A DNA stretch of 57,306 bases from positions 1 to 57,306 of the forward strand of contig CACZIO010000001.1 in the NCBI GenBank assembly GCA_902781215.1, read 5' to 3'. Source of the DNA: an uncultured Lachnospiraceae bacterium. Lineage in GTDB: Bacteria > Bacillota > Clostridia > Lachnospirales > Lachnospiraceae. Below, piece by piece: positions 8,532 through 17,056 of this stretch. Both the position numbers and the translations under genes were made by a program. A model generated the notes under the pieces. It did no database searches. It worked only from the letters and a program-made list of their open reading frames with translations, and had not been told where the DNA came from. Numbering within the stretch: the first letter of the stretch is position 1; each line of letters opens with the position of its first letter.

Positions 8532-9581
8532 ATGCCGCAAATGATGGGAGATATGGACATTGCCTTCCCGCACCTGGGCATCTACCTGCACAATGTCCCC
8601 AGAATGATCATGATCGGAAACTTCGGGATCGCCCTCTACGGGATCCTTGTGGCTTCGGCGATGCTGCTCGGCATCACCATCGCCGCCCGCATCGGGAAGC
8701 GGACAGGCCAGGACCCGGACCTCTACTGGGACGCCTTTGTCTGGATCGTGATCTCCGCGATCGCCGGTGCCCGAATCTACTACGTGATCTTCATGTGGGA
8801 CTACTACAAGGACAACCTGCTCCAGATATTCAATCTGCGCGGCGGCGGCCTGGCGATCTATGGCGGGATCATCCTGTCCGTGATCACGATTTTTTTCTAC
8901 TGCAGGAAAAAGAAAGCCAGTCCTTTTCTCTTCCTTGACACCATCTGCTTCGGCCTGGTGATCGGTCAGGTCATCGGACGGTGGGGCAACTTCTTTAACC
9001 GCGAGGTCTTCGGCGAGTACACGGACAGCCTCCTGGCCATGCGCCTGCCGGTGACGGCGGTCCGCGCCTCGGACATCAGCGAGAGCATTGCGGCCCATAT
9101 GGAGGCCGGGACCAATTACATTCAGGTCCATCCCACCTACCTCTATGAGGGCATGTGGAACCTCCTGGTCTGCGCTGTCATGATCGTCTGGCTGAAAAAG
9201 AAGATCAAGCGTTTTGATGGGGAGATCTTTCTGGTCTACCTGGCCGGATACGGAATCGGCCGCGCGGTCATTGAATATATCCGGACGGACCAGCTCTATC
9301 TTCCCGGAACCCGGGTGCCGGTCTCCATGGTGCTGGGAATCGTCATTGCGGTCTGCTCTCTCTGCATGATCCTGATCGGCCGGCGCAGGGCAGCTGCAAC
9401 AGCATCGGGATCAACAGTCCCGGAATCAGCTGTCGCAGGGGCGACTGTTGCAGAATCACCCTCCGCAGAATCACCCGCCGCGGGATCTGCTCCTTCGGAG
9501 ACAGACCCGGAAGTGCAGGCAGATCTGGAACAGACTGCAGAACTGCCGGAGAAGGATAAAAGAATAGATCAAGAACAATAA
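8532..9581 (+). CDS. lgt: Prolipoprotein diacylglyceryl transferase
   Basis: Integral membrane enzyme moving diacylglyceryl from phosphatidylglycerol to the lipobox Cys of prolipoproteins, the first step of lipoprotein maturation. The Lgt signature VIGRWGNFFNREVFG and the motif HPTYLYEGMWN are present, with about seven hydrophobic segments. The start at 8532 (MPQMMGDMDIAFPHLG) follows GAGG by seven bases; an upstream in-frame start at 8454 would lie in the hairpin insert. After the last membrane segment there is an unusual tail of about 60 residues, rich in Ala, Ser, Pro and Glu with ESP-like repeats, which the core enzyme does not need. The lipoproteins at 31821 and 39945 would be substrates. 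Confidence 0.95.
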   Translation: MPQMMGDMDIAFPHLGIYLHNVPRMIMIGNFGIALYGILVASAMLLGITIAARIGKRTGQDPDLYWDAFVWIVISAIAGARIYYVIFMWDYYKDNLLQIFNLRGGGLAIYGGIILSVITIFFYCRKKKASPFLFLDTICFGLVIGQVIGRWGNFFNREVFGEYTDSLLAMRLPVTAVRASDISESIAAHMEAGTNYIQVHPTYLYEGMWNLLVCAVMIVWLKKKIKRFDGEIFLVYLAGYGIGRAVIEYIRTDQLYLPGTRVPVSMVLGIVIAVCSLCMILIGRRRAAATASGSTVPESAVAGATVAESPSAESPAAGSAPSETDPEVQADLEQTAELPEKDKRIDQEQ

Positions 9582-9706
9582 GGAACAGGCGATCACTGAG
9601 CAGCAGCCCCAGGCGGCTGTATCAATGCATTTCTACAATATATATATTGGCAAAACAATATAATCCAAAACGATTATATGAAGTGATCAGGTATTACACC
9701 TTACGG

Positions 9707-9738
9707 GCACACGATGCAAAGCATCGTGTGCTTTTTTT
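9707..9738 (+). terminator. Intrinsic terminator after lgt
   Basis: A perfect 10-bp stem, GCACACGATG at 9707-9716 with CATCGTGTGC at 9722-9731, a five-base loop and seven T at 9732-9738. It lies about 125 bases after the lgt stop. Confidence 0.85.
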
Positions 9739-9740
9739 AT

Positions 9741-9860
9741 GCGCCATCCGTCATGGCCTTTTTACTGCGCCATCCGTCATGGCTTTTTTACTGTGCCATC
9801 CGTCATGGCCTTTTTTACTGCGCCATCCGTCATGGCCTTTTTAACTGCGCCATCCGGCAC
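9741..9860 (+). repeat. Tandem array of 26-27 bp units, each a mini hairpin plus T run
   Basis: Four near-identical units at 9741-9766, 9767-9792, 9793-9819 and 9820-9846, with a decayed fifth at 9847-9860. Each contains GCCATCCGTCATGGC, a 5-bp stem GCCAT/ATGGC with a five-base loop, followed by five or six T. Open frames across it are artefacts of the repeat. The 467-base stretch 9582-10048 holds no gene: it contains the terminator, this array, weak hairpins near 9880-9935, and the mraZ promoter and operator. Confidence 0.85.
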
Positions 9861-9982
9861 GCTCCCGTATCGTGATTCCGCTCTGGATAGAAGCGGTGTG
9901 AGGCCTGCGGCGTCAAAAGGCCGCATACAGGACAGGCACCGCTCGAACATAGCTCGAACACTCGAAAATACATGCAAAGGCC

Positions 9983-10011
9983 TTGAAATGTGGATGTCAA
10001 GTTGCTATTAT
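9983..10011 (+). promoter_or_regulatory. Promoter of the mraZ/dcw cluster
   Basis: TTGAAA at 9983-9988, a 17-base spacer and TATTAT at 10006-10011. The predicted start is near 10018, immediately before the MraZ box repeats. This is probably the main promoter of the division and cell-wall cluster. Confidence 0.75.
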
Positions 10012-10018
10012 TGACATA

Positions 10019-10047
10019 AAAGTGGGTAAAAGTGGAGGAAAGTGGCG
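10019..10047 (+). promoter_or_regulatory. MraZ operator: three GTGG direct repeats at 10-bp spacing
   Basis: GTGG at 10022, 10032 and 10042, each preceded by an A run (AAAAGTGGGT, AAAAGTGGAGG, AAAGTGGCG). This fits the direct-repeat MraZ boxes known upstream of mraZ in other bacteria. The second repeat contains GGAGG at 10034-10038, the mraZ ribosome site, so MraZ binding could affect its own expression both by blocking transcription and through this overlap. Confidence 0.75.
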
Positions 10048-10048
10048 A

Positions 10049-10480
10049 ATGTTCATGGGTACCTATGATCATTCTCTCGACGCAAAAGGGAGGGTGATCG
10101 TTCCTTCCAAGTTCAGAGAGGCGCTGGGAGACAGATTCGTGATCACACGAAGCCTGGACCCCTGCCTGTGCGTCTATGACATGCCTGCCTGGGAGCGCTT
10201 CGTGCAGAAGCTTTCCGGGCTTCCTTACAATACCCGCAAACAGCGTGAGCTGGTCCGCTTTTTCATGTCGTCCGCGACGGAGGTGGAGCCGGACAAGCAG
10301 GGCAGGATCCTCCTGCCTCAGAAGCTCCGCACCCACGCCCATATTGAAAAGAATGTGGTGCTCCTCGGCGTTGGAGCCCGGATCGAGATCTGGGATCCGG
10401 AGACCTACGAGAACGACGGCATCAGCGATGACATGAATGAGATCGCAGAGGAGCTGCTTGGAAACGGTTTTGAGATCTGA
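10049..10480 (+). CDS. mraZ: Transcriptional regulator MraZ
   Basis: DNA-binding regulator of the dcw cluster with two AbrB-like SpoVT folds. The N-terminus MFMGTYDHSLDAKGRV matches the conserved MraZ start, and the second half repeats the pattern at VEPDKQGRILLP. It has 143 residues, the usual size. The ATG at 10049 is ten bases after GGAGG; longer in-frame starts would cross the promoter. It opens the cluster, and its likely operator lies directly upstream. rsmH follows after 112 bases. Confidence 0.97.
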   Translation: MFMGTYDHSLDAKGRVIVPSKFREALGDRFVITRSLDPCLCVYDMPAWERFVQKLSGLPYNTRKQRELVRFFMSSATEVEPDKQGRILLPQKLRTHAHIEKNVVLLGVGARIEIWDPETYENDGISDDMNEIAEELLGNGFEI

Positions 10481-10592
10481 TGAGAACGGGTTGATCGAGC
10501 GGAGGCGTGATGGGAGCGATCCCGGAGCAAATCTGTGAAGGCCGCATCTGAAACGGGAAAACCCGGGTCCGGGCATCTGATGGAGAACTGCT

Positions 10593-11579
10593 GTGGAATT
10601 CAAACATACATCTGTACTACTGGAGGAGGTCCTGGAGGGCCTCAATATTCGCCCGGACGGCATCTATGTCGACGGAACGCTGGGCGGCGGCGGACATTCC
10701 TTTCACATCGCCGAACGGCTCACGGAGGGAGGCTGCCTGATCGGGATCGATCAGGACGAGGATGCCCTCCGCGCAGCGGGAGAGCGGCTGGCGCCGTTTG
10801 CGGACCGGGTCTCCTTTGTACATGACAATTATGAAAATATGGAAAATGCCGTGCGCGGATGGCTGGCGGATCATCCGGACAAGGCCCGCGCCGGTGCGGA
10901 CGGGACTTCGGGAAGCGTGGACGGCATTCTGCTGGACCTGGGCGTCTCATCCTATCAGCTCGACAATCCCGAGAGGGGATTCTCCTACCGGGCCGATGCG
11001 CCGCTGGATATGCGCATGGACCGCTCTGCCGCACTGAGTGCCCGTGATATCGTCAATACCTGGACGGCCCAGGAGCTGACCAGGATCCTGCGGGAGTACG
11101 GCGAAGAGAAGATGGCGTCAAAGATCGCCGCCAACATCGTGCGGGCCCGCGAGGAAAGCCCCCTGGAGACGACCGGACAACTGGTGCAGATCATTGAAAA
11201 ATCCATCCCCATGAAGATGCGGGAGCGGGGCGGCAACCCCTGTAAGCGGACCTTTCAGGCCATCCGGATCGCCTGCAACCGGGAGCTGGAAGTCCTGGAG
11301 GACTCCCTCGACACCATGATCGACATGCTGGCTCCGGGCGGAAGGCTCTGCATCATCACCTTCCATTCCCTGGAGGACCGGATCGTCAAGAACGCCTTCC
11401 GCAGGAATGAAAAGCCCTGCACCTGCCCGCCCGAGTTCCCGGTCTGCGTCTGCGGAAAGGTTTCAAAGGGCAGAGTGGTCACCAGAAAGCCCATCCTGCC
11501 GGGACGGGAGGAGCTGGACCAGAACAGGAGGTCCGCCAGTGCCAAGTTGCGTATCTTTGAGCGCGCACCGGAGGACTGA
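10593..11579 (+). CDS. rsmH: 16S rRNA m4C1402 methyltransferase RsmH
   Basis: SAM-dependent methyltransferase acting on N4 of C1402 in the ribosomal P site. The start [17 protein letters not shown] and the SAM loop [10 protein letters not shown] are diagnostic, as is [17 protein letters not shown]. The length of 328 residues is normal. The start is a GTG at 10593; the ATG at 10580 is in another frame. It is the second gene of the dcw cluster, followed by ftsL after 47 bases. Confidence 0.97.
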   Translation: MEFKHTSVLLEEVLEGLNIRPDGIYVDGTLGGGGHSFHIAERLTEGGCLIGIDQDEDALRAAGERLAPFADRVSFVHDNYENMENAVRGWLADHPDKARAGADGTSGSVDGILLDLGVSSYQLDNPERGFSYRADAPLDMRMDRSAALSARDIVNTWTAQELTRILREYGEEKMASKIAANIVRAREESPLETTGQLVQIIEKSIPMKMRERGGNPCKRTFQAIRIACNRELEVLEDSLDTMIDMLAPGGRLCIITFHSLEDRIVKNAFRRNEKPCTCPPEFPVCVCGKVSKGRVVTRKPILPGREELDQNRRSASAKLRIFERAPED

Positions 11580-11626
11580 GGAAAGACTCGCAGGCAAGTC
11601 CTGCATTACGGAAAGAGGTCGGAAAT

Positions 11627-12055
11627 ATGGCAGTACGATTACCCGGGGAACAGCGCAGACGCGCGTCCGGAGCCCTCACCGTCAGTGAGGGAAATCTGGC
11701 GGCGGCCCGCACCAGACAGCGCATCAGCGGCACCACGATGAGCCTGTCCAGGGTCATCGTCATGCTGGCCCTCATGGCCGCCATGACAGCCGCCCTGATC
11801 GGCTACATCAAGCTGCAGACGGATGTCACGGCGAGCTCCCAGAACATCGCGGATCTGGAACAGCAGTTGAGCGAGATGAAGGCGGAGAATGATGCCGCCT
11901 ACAATGAGATCAATGACAGCATCAGCCTGGAGGAGGTCCGGGAGAAGGCAATCAAGGACCTGGGCATGAAATATGCCGACAGAGACCAGGTCGTCGTCTA
12001 CTCGGGGGCGGAAGAGGACGCCGTCCATCAGGTGTCGGAAGTCGGCGGAAAATGA
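11627..12055 (+). CDS. ftsL: FtsL-like division protein
   Basis: A 142-residue bitopic membrane protein with a basic N-terminal segment of about 42 residues, one membrane helix (VIVMLALMAAMTAALIGYI, roughly 46-64) and an outer coiled-coil rich in Glu, Gln and Leu. It is placed exactly between rsmH and a class B PBP, where ftsL is found; sequence conservation in this family is poor, so position and topology carry the call. FtsL is known to form a complex with FtsB/DivIC and FtsQ/DivIB at the septum. RBS AGAGG lies nine bases before the ATG. Confidence 0.85.
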   Translation: MAVRLPGEQRRRASGALTVSEGNLAAARTRQRISGTTMSLSRVIVMLALMAAMTAALIGYIKLQTDVTASSQNIADLEQQLSEMKAENDAAYNEINDSISLEEVREKAIKDLGMKYADRDQVVVYSGAEEDAVHQVSEVGGK

Positions 12056-12225
12056 TGGTTGCATCGGCATAGATCCGGCGCAGCCCGGAAGGCGCTGTGG
12101 ATCCGGGAACTACGAATCCTACGGGCTGTCAGCAGCTGACAAAAAGAGCCGGATTTTTTTGAGACAGAGTATTCCGAGCCGGAATATTATAAGAAGTTTT
12201 TTTAGACGGAAAGGGACAGAGAAAG

Positions 12226-14337
12226 TTGGACAGGAGCAGCAGAGTGAGCGGAAGAAGATATGGTTCCGCGCGGAGACGGCCGGTCAGAAAGGGACCAAAG
12301 CGCTTTACCATCAGCATGCAGAAGCGGCTGGTGGTTTTATTCCTGCTTGTACTTGTTTCTTTCGGCATGCTGGCCATACGCCTGATCCTGATCCAGCGCG
12401 ACAACGGCCGGTCCTATACCATGCAGGTCCTTTCCCAGCAGGCGTATGACAACAAGTCCCTGCCCTATAAACGCGGCAGGATCACCGACGCCAAAGGGAC
12501 GGTCCTGGCGGACAGCAAGCTGGTCTACAACGTGATTATCGACGCGCGGCAGATCCTGGAGGACGAGACCTATCTGGAACCCTCCCTGAACGCGGCGGAG
12601 CGCCTGGGCGTCAACAAGGAGGAGCTGAGGACATATATCACCGAGCATCCCGGCTCCCAGTACTATATCGCCAGAAAAAATCTCCCTTATCAGGAGCGCA
12701 GGGCTTTTGATCAGGAGGTCTCCGAGGGGATCGCCGCGGAGGAGGCCGCCCAGAAAAAGGCCGAGGAAGATGCGGAAAAGGCCGGAAAAGACAAGTCGGA
12801 AGCGGTCCAGGTGGAGAAGGTCTACAGCAACATCAAGGGCATCTGGTTCGAGGACAATTATATAAGGACCTATCCCTGCGGCACACTTGCGGCGGATGTG
12901 ATCGGCTTTTCGTCCGCCGGCAACCGCGGCTCCTTCGGACTCGAGGAATATTACAACGACACGCTCAACGGCGTGAAGGGCAGGACCTACGGCTACCTGG
13001 ATGAATCCCTGAGCATGGAGCAGACCACCATCCAGCCGACGGACGGCAACAATCTGGTCCTGACGCTCGACGCCAATATTCAGAGCATCTGCGAGAAGTA
13101 TCTGAAGGAATTCAATGATTCCTTCAAAAATAAAAAGCACAAGGGAAACGGGACCAACAATGCCGCCTGCATCATCATGGATGTCAATACAGGCGCGATC
13201 CTGGCCATGGCCAGCGAGCCGGGCTTTGACCTCAATGATCCCTACAACATCGCGGCGGTCTCGGGTATGCCCAAGCTGGATGAGAAGGATGAGGCGACCA
13301 CCAATTATCTGACTGACGCGGAGGCGGCCGCCCTGACGGACCAGGAGAAGACGCGCTATCTCAACGCGCTCTGGACCAATTACTGCATCAGCCGCCATTT
13401 TGAGCCCGGATCCACGGCCAAGCCCTTCACAACAGCTCTGGGACTTGAGACCGGCAAGCTGAAGCTCTCCGACAAATTCCTGTGCGAGGGTCAGCTCCTT
13501 GTGGGGGACACCTGGATCAAGTGCGCGCACCTGGAGGGCTGCGGGGAGCTGGATGTCGCCGGGGCCATCGAGCGGTCCTGCAACGTCAGCCTCATGCAGG
13601 AGGCGGAAAAGATCGGCCCCGAGATCTTCTGCAAGTATCAGAATGTCTTTAATTTCGGCCTCAGGACCAATGTGGACCTGGCGGGAGAGACGAGGACAGA
13701 CGGTTATCTCTACAAGCCGGAGGACATGAGCGAGACGGACCTGGCCACCAATTCCTTCGGCCAGAACTTCGAAGTGACCATGATCCAGATGGCGGCGGGC
13801 TTCTGCTCCCTGATCAACGGGGGAAACTACTACCAGCCCCATATCGTCGACCGGATCACCAGTGCCGGCGGATCGACCGTCCAGACCAACGAGCCCAGGA
13901 TCCTCAAAAAGACTGTCTCCGAAGAGACCAGCAACATGATCAAAGACTTCTGCATCCAGGCAGTGGAGGGAGAACATGCCACGGGTACAGCCGCCCGTCC
14001 CGCGGGATACCGCATCGGCGGCAAGACCGGCACGGCGGAAACCCTTCCCCGTGACAACGGCCAGTACGTCGTCTCTTTCCTAGGCTTTGCCCCTGCGGAC
14101 GATCCGCAGATCTGCATCTATGTCGTCCTGGACCGGATCAATAACAAAAAGCAGGACGAGGCAGTCAGAGCCTGTGAAGTCGCGAAAAACATCCTGACCG
14201 AGGTGCTCCCCTACATGAATATCTACATGACGGAGCCGGTCACCGACGCCGAGCGCGGCGAACTGGAAAAACTCGGTCTCTATGACACCAACGACCGGTC
14301 GAAGGCGGAGGAGTCACAGGATGAAACACAGGAGTGA
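12226..14337 (+). CDS. Class B penicillin-binding protein (FtsI/PBP2 type)
   Basis: Septal peptidoglycan transpeptidase. A basic N-terminus (to about residue 30) precedes one membrane helix, then the PBP dimerisation domain and the transpeptidase domain. Catalytic motifs: SxxK as GSTAKP near residue 396, SxN as SCN near 453, and KTG as GGKTGTAE near 598. No PASTA domain is visible at the C-terminus, which ends in a short acidic tail; this argues for FtsI/PbpB rather than the SpoVD form with PASTA. The likely start is TTG at 12226; ATG at 12316 would remove the basic segment that such proteins usually keep. It follows ftsL by 170 bases. Confidence 0.9.
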   Translation: MDRSSRVSGRRYGSARRRPVRKGPKRFTISMQKRLVVLFLLVLVSFGMLAIRLILIQRDNGRSYTMQVLSQQAYDNKSLPYKRGRITDAKGTVLADSKLVYNVIIDARQILEDETYLEPSLNAAERLGVNKEELRTYITEHPGSQYYIARKNLPYQERRAFDQEVSEGIAAEEAAQKKAEEDAEKAGKDKSEAVQVEKVYSNIKGIWFEDNYIRTYPCGTLAADVIGFSSAGNRGSFGLEEYYNDTLNGVKGRTYGYLDESLSMEQTTIQPTDGNNLVLTLDANIQSICEKYLKEFNDSFKNKKHKGNGTNNAACIIMDVNTGAILAMASEPGFDLNDPYNIAAVSGMPKLDEKDEATTNYLTDAEAAALTDQEKTRYLNALWTNYCISRHFEPGSTAKPFTTALGLETGKLKLSDKFLCEGQLLVGDTWIKCAHLEGCGELDVAGAIERSCNVSLMQEAEKIGPEIFCKYQNVFNFGLRTNVDLAGETRTDGYLYKPEDMSETDLATNSFGQNFEVTMIQMAAGFCSLINGGNYYQPHIVDRITSAGGSTVQTNEPRILKKTVSEETSNMIKDFCIQAVEGEHATGTAARPAGYRIGGKTGTAETLPRDNGQYVVSFLGFAPADDPQICIYVVLDRINNKKQDEAVRACEVAKNILTEVLPYMNIYMTEPVTDAERGELEKLGLYDTNDRSKAEESQDETQE

Positions 14338-14502
14338 TTTTTTCCTGCAGGCGACTGTCCGTTTCTCCTGAGAAAGCGGACGATGCGGTGCGCCGCTGAA
14401 GGGAACCTGCAGGAGACGGGGCTGTCTTTCCTGTCAGAAGCATCTCCCTGTAAATCCAGAATAGTTATCGGACGAATCAACCAGTAAAGAAGGTAATCAA
14501 TC

Positions 14503-15474
14503 ATGCATCTTGACGTAGACCTGACAGCGGCAGTCATCCCTTTTCTGGCCGCCTTTGCCGTGAGCGCTGTCTCCGGCAGATTCCTGATCCCCTTTCTGAG
14601 ACGGCTCAAGGCCGGACAGACAGAACGGGGTGACGGACCCAAAAGCCACCTGAAAAAGAGCGGGACCCCCAACATGGGCGGTCTGATGATCCTGCTCGGC
14701 GTGACCGTCGGGTGCCTGCTGCCCTTCAGGGGCCATACCCAGACCTTCCCGATCCTGATCCTGACCATCGGCTTCGGCCTGATCGGATTCGCGGACGACT
14801 ATATCAAGGTCGTGAAACGCAGGTCTGACGGCCTCCTGCCCATGCAGAAGATGATTCTGCAGATCCTGGTCTCGCTCTGTTTTGCCATCTATGTCCAGAA
14901 GGTCCATAACATGCCCCTGAGCATGAAGGTCCCCTTTTTGCCGGGCACAGTGCTGGATTTCGGAATCTTTAACACCGTTGTGATGATCTTCATCGCGGTG
15001 GGCACGGTCAACGGGACCAACTTTACGGACGGCGTGGACGGCCTGGCCTCCTGCGTGACGATCGCGGCGGTCATCTTTTTTGTCATCGCGGCCGCTGCCG
15101 CCGCCTCCGGTGTCATTATTGCCGGTACGGCCATGGTCGGGGCTCTGCTGGGCTTTCTGATCTACAATGCCTATCCGGCGAAGGTTTTTATGGGAGACAC
15201 CGGATCCCTGGCCCTGGGCGGTTTTATCACCGGCATCGCCTACATGCTCAGACTCCCCCTCTTTATCCCAATCGTCGGTTTTATCTACATGATCGAAGTG
15301 ATCTCGGTGATCATCCAGGTCGCCTGGTTCCGCAGGACCGGAGGCAAGCGCTTTTTCCGGATGGCACCCATCCATCATCATTTTGAGCTGGGAGGCTGGT
15401 CTGAGGTCCGCGTCGTCGCGGTCTTTACCATCGTGACTGCCGTGCTGGGCGCCGTCGCGATCCTGGCCCTGTAG
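14503..15474 (+). CDS. mraY: Phospho-N-acetylmuramoyl-pentapeptide transferase
   Basis: Polytopic membrane enzyme making lipid I from UDP-MurNAc-pentapeptide and undecaprenyl phosphate. The active-site Asp pair appears in GFADDYIKVVKR, with NGTNFTDGVDGLA and the C-terminal FRMAPIHHHFE loop. About ten hydrophobic segments are present in 323 residues. GAAGG lies upstream of the ATG. It is between the PBP and murD, as in many dcw clusters; no murF is adjacent. Confidence 0.97.
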   Translation: MHLDVDLTAAVIPFLAAFAVSAVSGRFLIPFLRRLKAGQTERGDGPKSHLKKSGTPNMGGLMILLGVTVGCLLPFRGHTQTFPILILTIGFGLIGFADDYIKVVKRRSDGLLPMQKMILQILVSLCFAIYVQKVHNMPLSMKVPFLPGTVLDFGIFNTVVMIFIAVGTVNGTNFTDGVDGLASCVTIAAVIFFVIAAAAAASGVIIAGTAMVGALLGFLIYNAYPAKVFMGDTGSLALGGFITGIAYMLRLPLFIPIVGFIYMIEVISVIIQVAWFRRTGGKRFFRMAPIHHHFELGGWSEVRVVAVFTIVTAVLGAVAILAL

Positions 15475-15523
15475 AAAAAGGAACAGAGAAACAGTGAAAC
15501 AGAGAGACAGAAAAGGAACAGCT

Positions 15524-16933
15524 ATGGATTTCAAGGATAAGAAGGTCCTGGTCATCGGGACCGGCCTGAGCGGCGTGGGTGCCGTACAGCTCCTGTGCGC
15601 AAAGGGCGCAGAGGTCACTGTACTCGAGCAGAATGAAAAGGCGGATGCGGATGCCATCCGCGCAAAACTGGCGGAGGCAGCATCCGGCAAAGATATGGAC
15701 CGGGTCCGGATCTGCATCGGAGGGCTGCCGGCGGATGCCTTTGCGGCCGGAAAGCCTGACCTGGTCGTGCCCAGTCCGGCTGTACCCCTGGATTCCCCGC
15801 TCGTCGCGTCGATGCTGGCCGCAGACGTTCCTGTCATCTCGGAGATCGAACTGGGCTCCATGATTGAGGCGGGGACAGTGATCGCCATCACCGGCACAAA
15901 CGGCAAGACAACGACGACGACGCTGGTCGGGGAGATCATGAAGGCGGTCTCCGGCGAAGGCGGACAGTTCAGCCGGACCTTTGTGGTCGGCAATATCGGC
16001 CGTTCCTACGCTGCAGCCGCCCTGGAGACGACGGCGGACTCCGTCACAGTGGGAGAGATCAGCTCCTTCCAGCTGGAGGCGGCCCCCGGCTTCCATCCGG
16101 CTGTCAGCGCGATCCTCAACATCACACCGGATCACCTGAACCGCCACTACACGATGCAGAATTATGCGTCGATCAAGGAACATATTTCCAAAAACCAGAC
16201 AGAGGCCGACACCTGCGTCCTCAATTACGACGATCCCTGGCTTCGCCCCTTCGGACAGTATCTCTGCCCGGCCCATGTGGTCTGGTTCTCCTCGACCACG
16301 AAGCTCAGAGAGGGCTTCTATCTGGACGGCGAAGACATTTGCCGGGCGGATCCGCAGGGCGGTGTCAGAAAGCTCATGAACGTGCAGGAAATGCAGCTCG
16401 TGGGTGTCTGCAATGCCGAGAATGTCATGGCGGCCATGGCGATCACCGAGGCTGCGGGTGTTCCCATGGAGACGATCCTGTCGGTCGTCCGCGACTTTCC
16501 GCCTGTGCCCCACCGCATTGAATTTGCCGGTGAGAAGAGGGGCGTGAAATATTACAACGATTCCAAGGCGACCAATCCCGACGCCGCGATCCAGGGCATC
16601 CGGGCTATGTCCGGCCCCACGATCCTGATCGGCGGAGGCTACGACAAGAAAAACAGCTACGACGACTGGATCGAGGCTTTTGACGGAAAGGTGAAAAAAC
16701 TGGTCCTGATCGGCCAGACCAGGGAAGATATCGCGGCGTGCGCGCGCGCCCACGGCTTTACGGAGATCCTTTTCTGTGAGACCTTCGAGGAATGCCTGCA
16801 GACCTGCACAGAGCTGGCGGAACCCGGTGACGCGGTCCTGCTGTCGCCTGCCTGTGCCAGCTGGGGGATGTTCCCCAACTATGAGGTTCGAGGCGACGTG
16901 TTCAAGGAATATGTCCGGAACCTGCCGGAATGA
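15524..16933 (+). CDS. murD: UDP-N-acetylmuramoylalanine--D-glutamate ligase
   Basis: Cytoplasmic ATP-dependent ligase adding D-Glu to UDP-MurNAc-L-Ala. The Rossmann-like start KVLVIGTGLSGVGA and the ATP loop ITGTNGKTTTT near residue 122 are visible, together with PHRIEFAGEKRGVKYYNDSKATNP, quoted here only as the conserved region near 332-355, and LSPACASWGMF near the end. The start at 15524 is seven bases after AAAAGGA; an in-frame GTG at 15494 would add ten unlikely residues. The length is 469 residues. It is directly followed by ftsW after 123 bases. Confidence 0.96.
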   Translation: MDFKDKKVLVIGTGLSGVGAVQLLCAKGAEVTVLEQNEKADADAIRAKLAEAASGKDMDRVRICIGGLPADAFAAGKPDLVVPSPAVPLDSPLVASMLAADVPVISEIELGSMIEAGTVIAITGTNGKTTTTTLVGEIMKAVSGEGGQFSRTFVVGNIGRSYAAAALETTADSVTVGEISSFQLEAAPGFHPAVSAILNITPDHLNRHYTMQNYASIKEHISKNQTEADTCVLNYDDPWLRPFGQYLCPAHVVWFSSTTKLREGFYLDGEDICRADPQGGVRKLMNVQEMQLVGVCNAENVMAAMAITEAAGVPMETILSVVRDFPPVPHRIEFAGEKRGVKYYNDSKATNPDAAIQGIRAMSGPTILIGGGYDKKNSYDDWIEAFDGKVKKLVLIGQTREDIAACARAHGFTEILFCETFEECLQTCTELAEPGDAVLLSPACASWGMFPNYEVRGDVFKEYVRNLPE

Positions 16934-17056
16934 TTTCCGCGGCGGAGATTTCAGCGGAGATTCCGGGGAACAGGTCCGGCCTCCTGGCGAATGGATGGCC
17001 GGACACGGTATGACTGAAACGAAACGGCGGACATGATACACAGGAGAGAGTGAGAC

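Noticed and set aside
9741-9860. CRISPR array
   Set aside because: Units are head to tail without unique spacers, and no cas genes are present.
9647-10014. Small + strand frames over the tandem repeat
   Set aside because: Translation only reflects the 26-27 bp repeat; no RBS.
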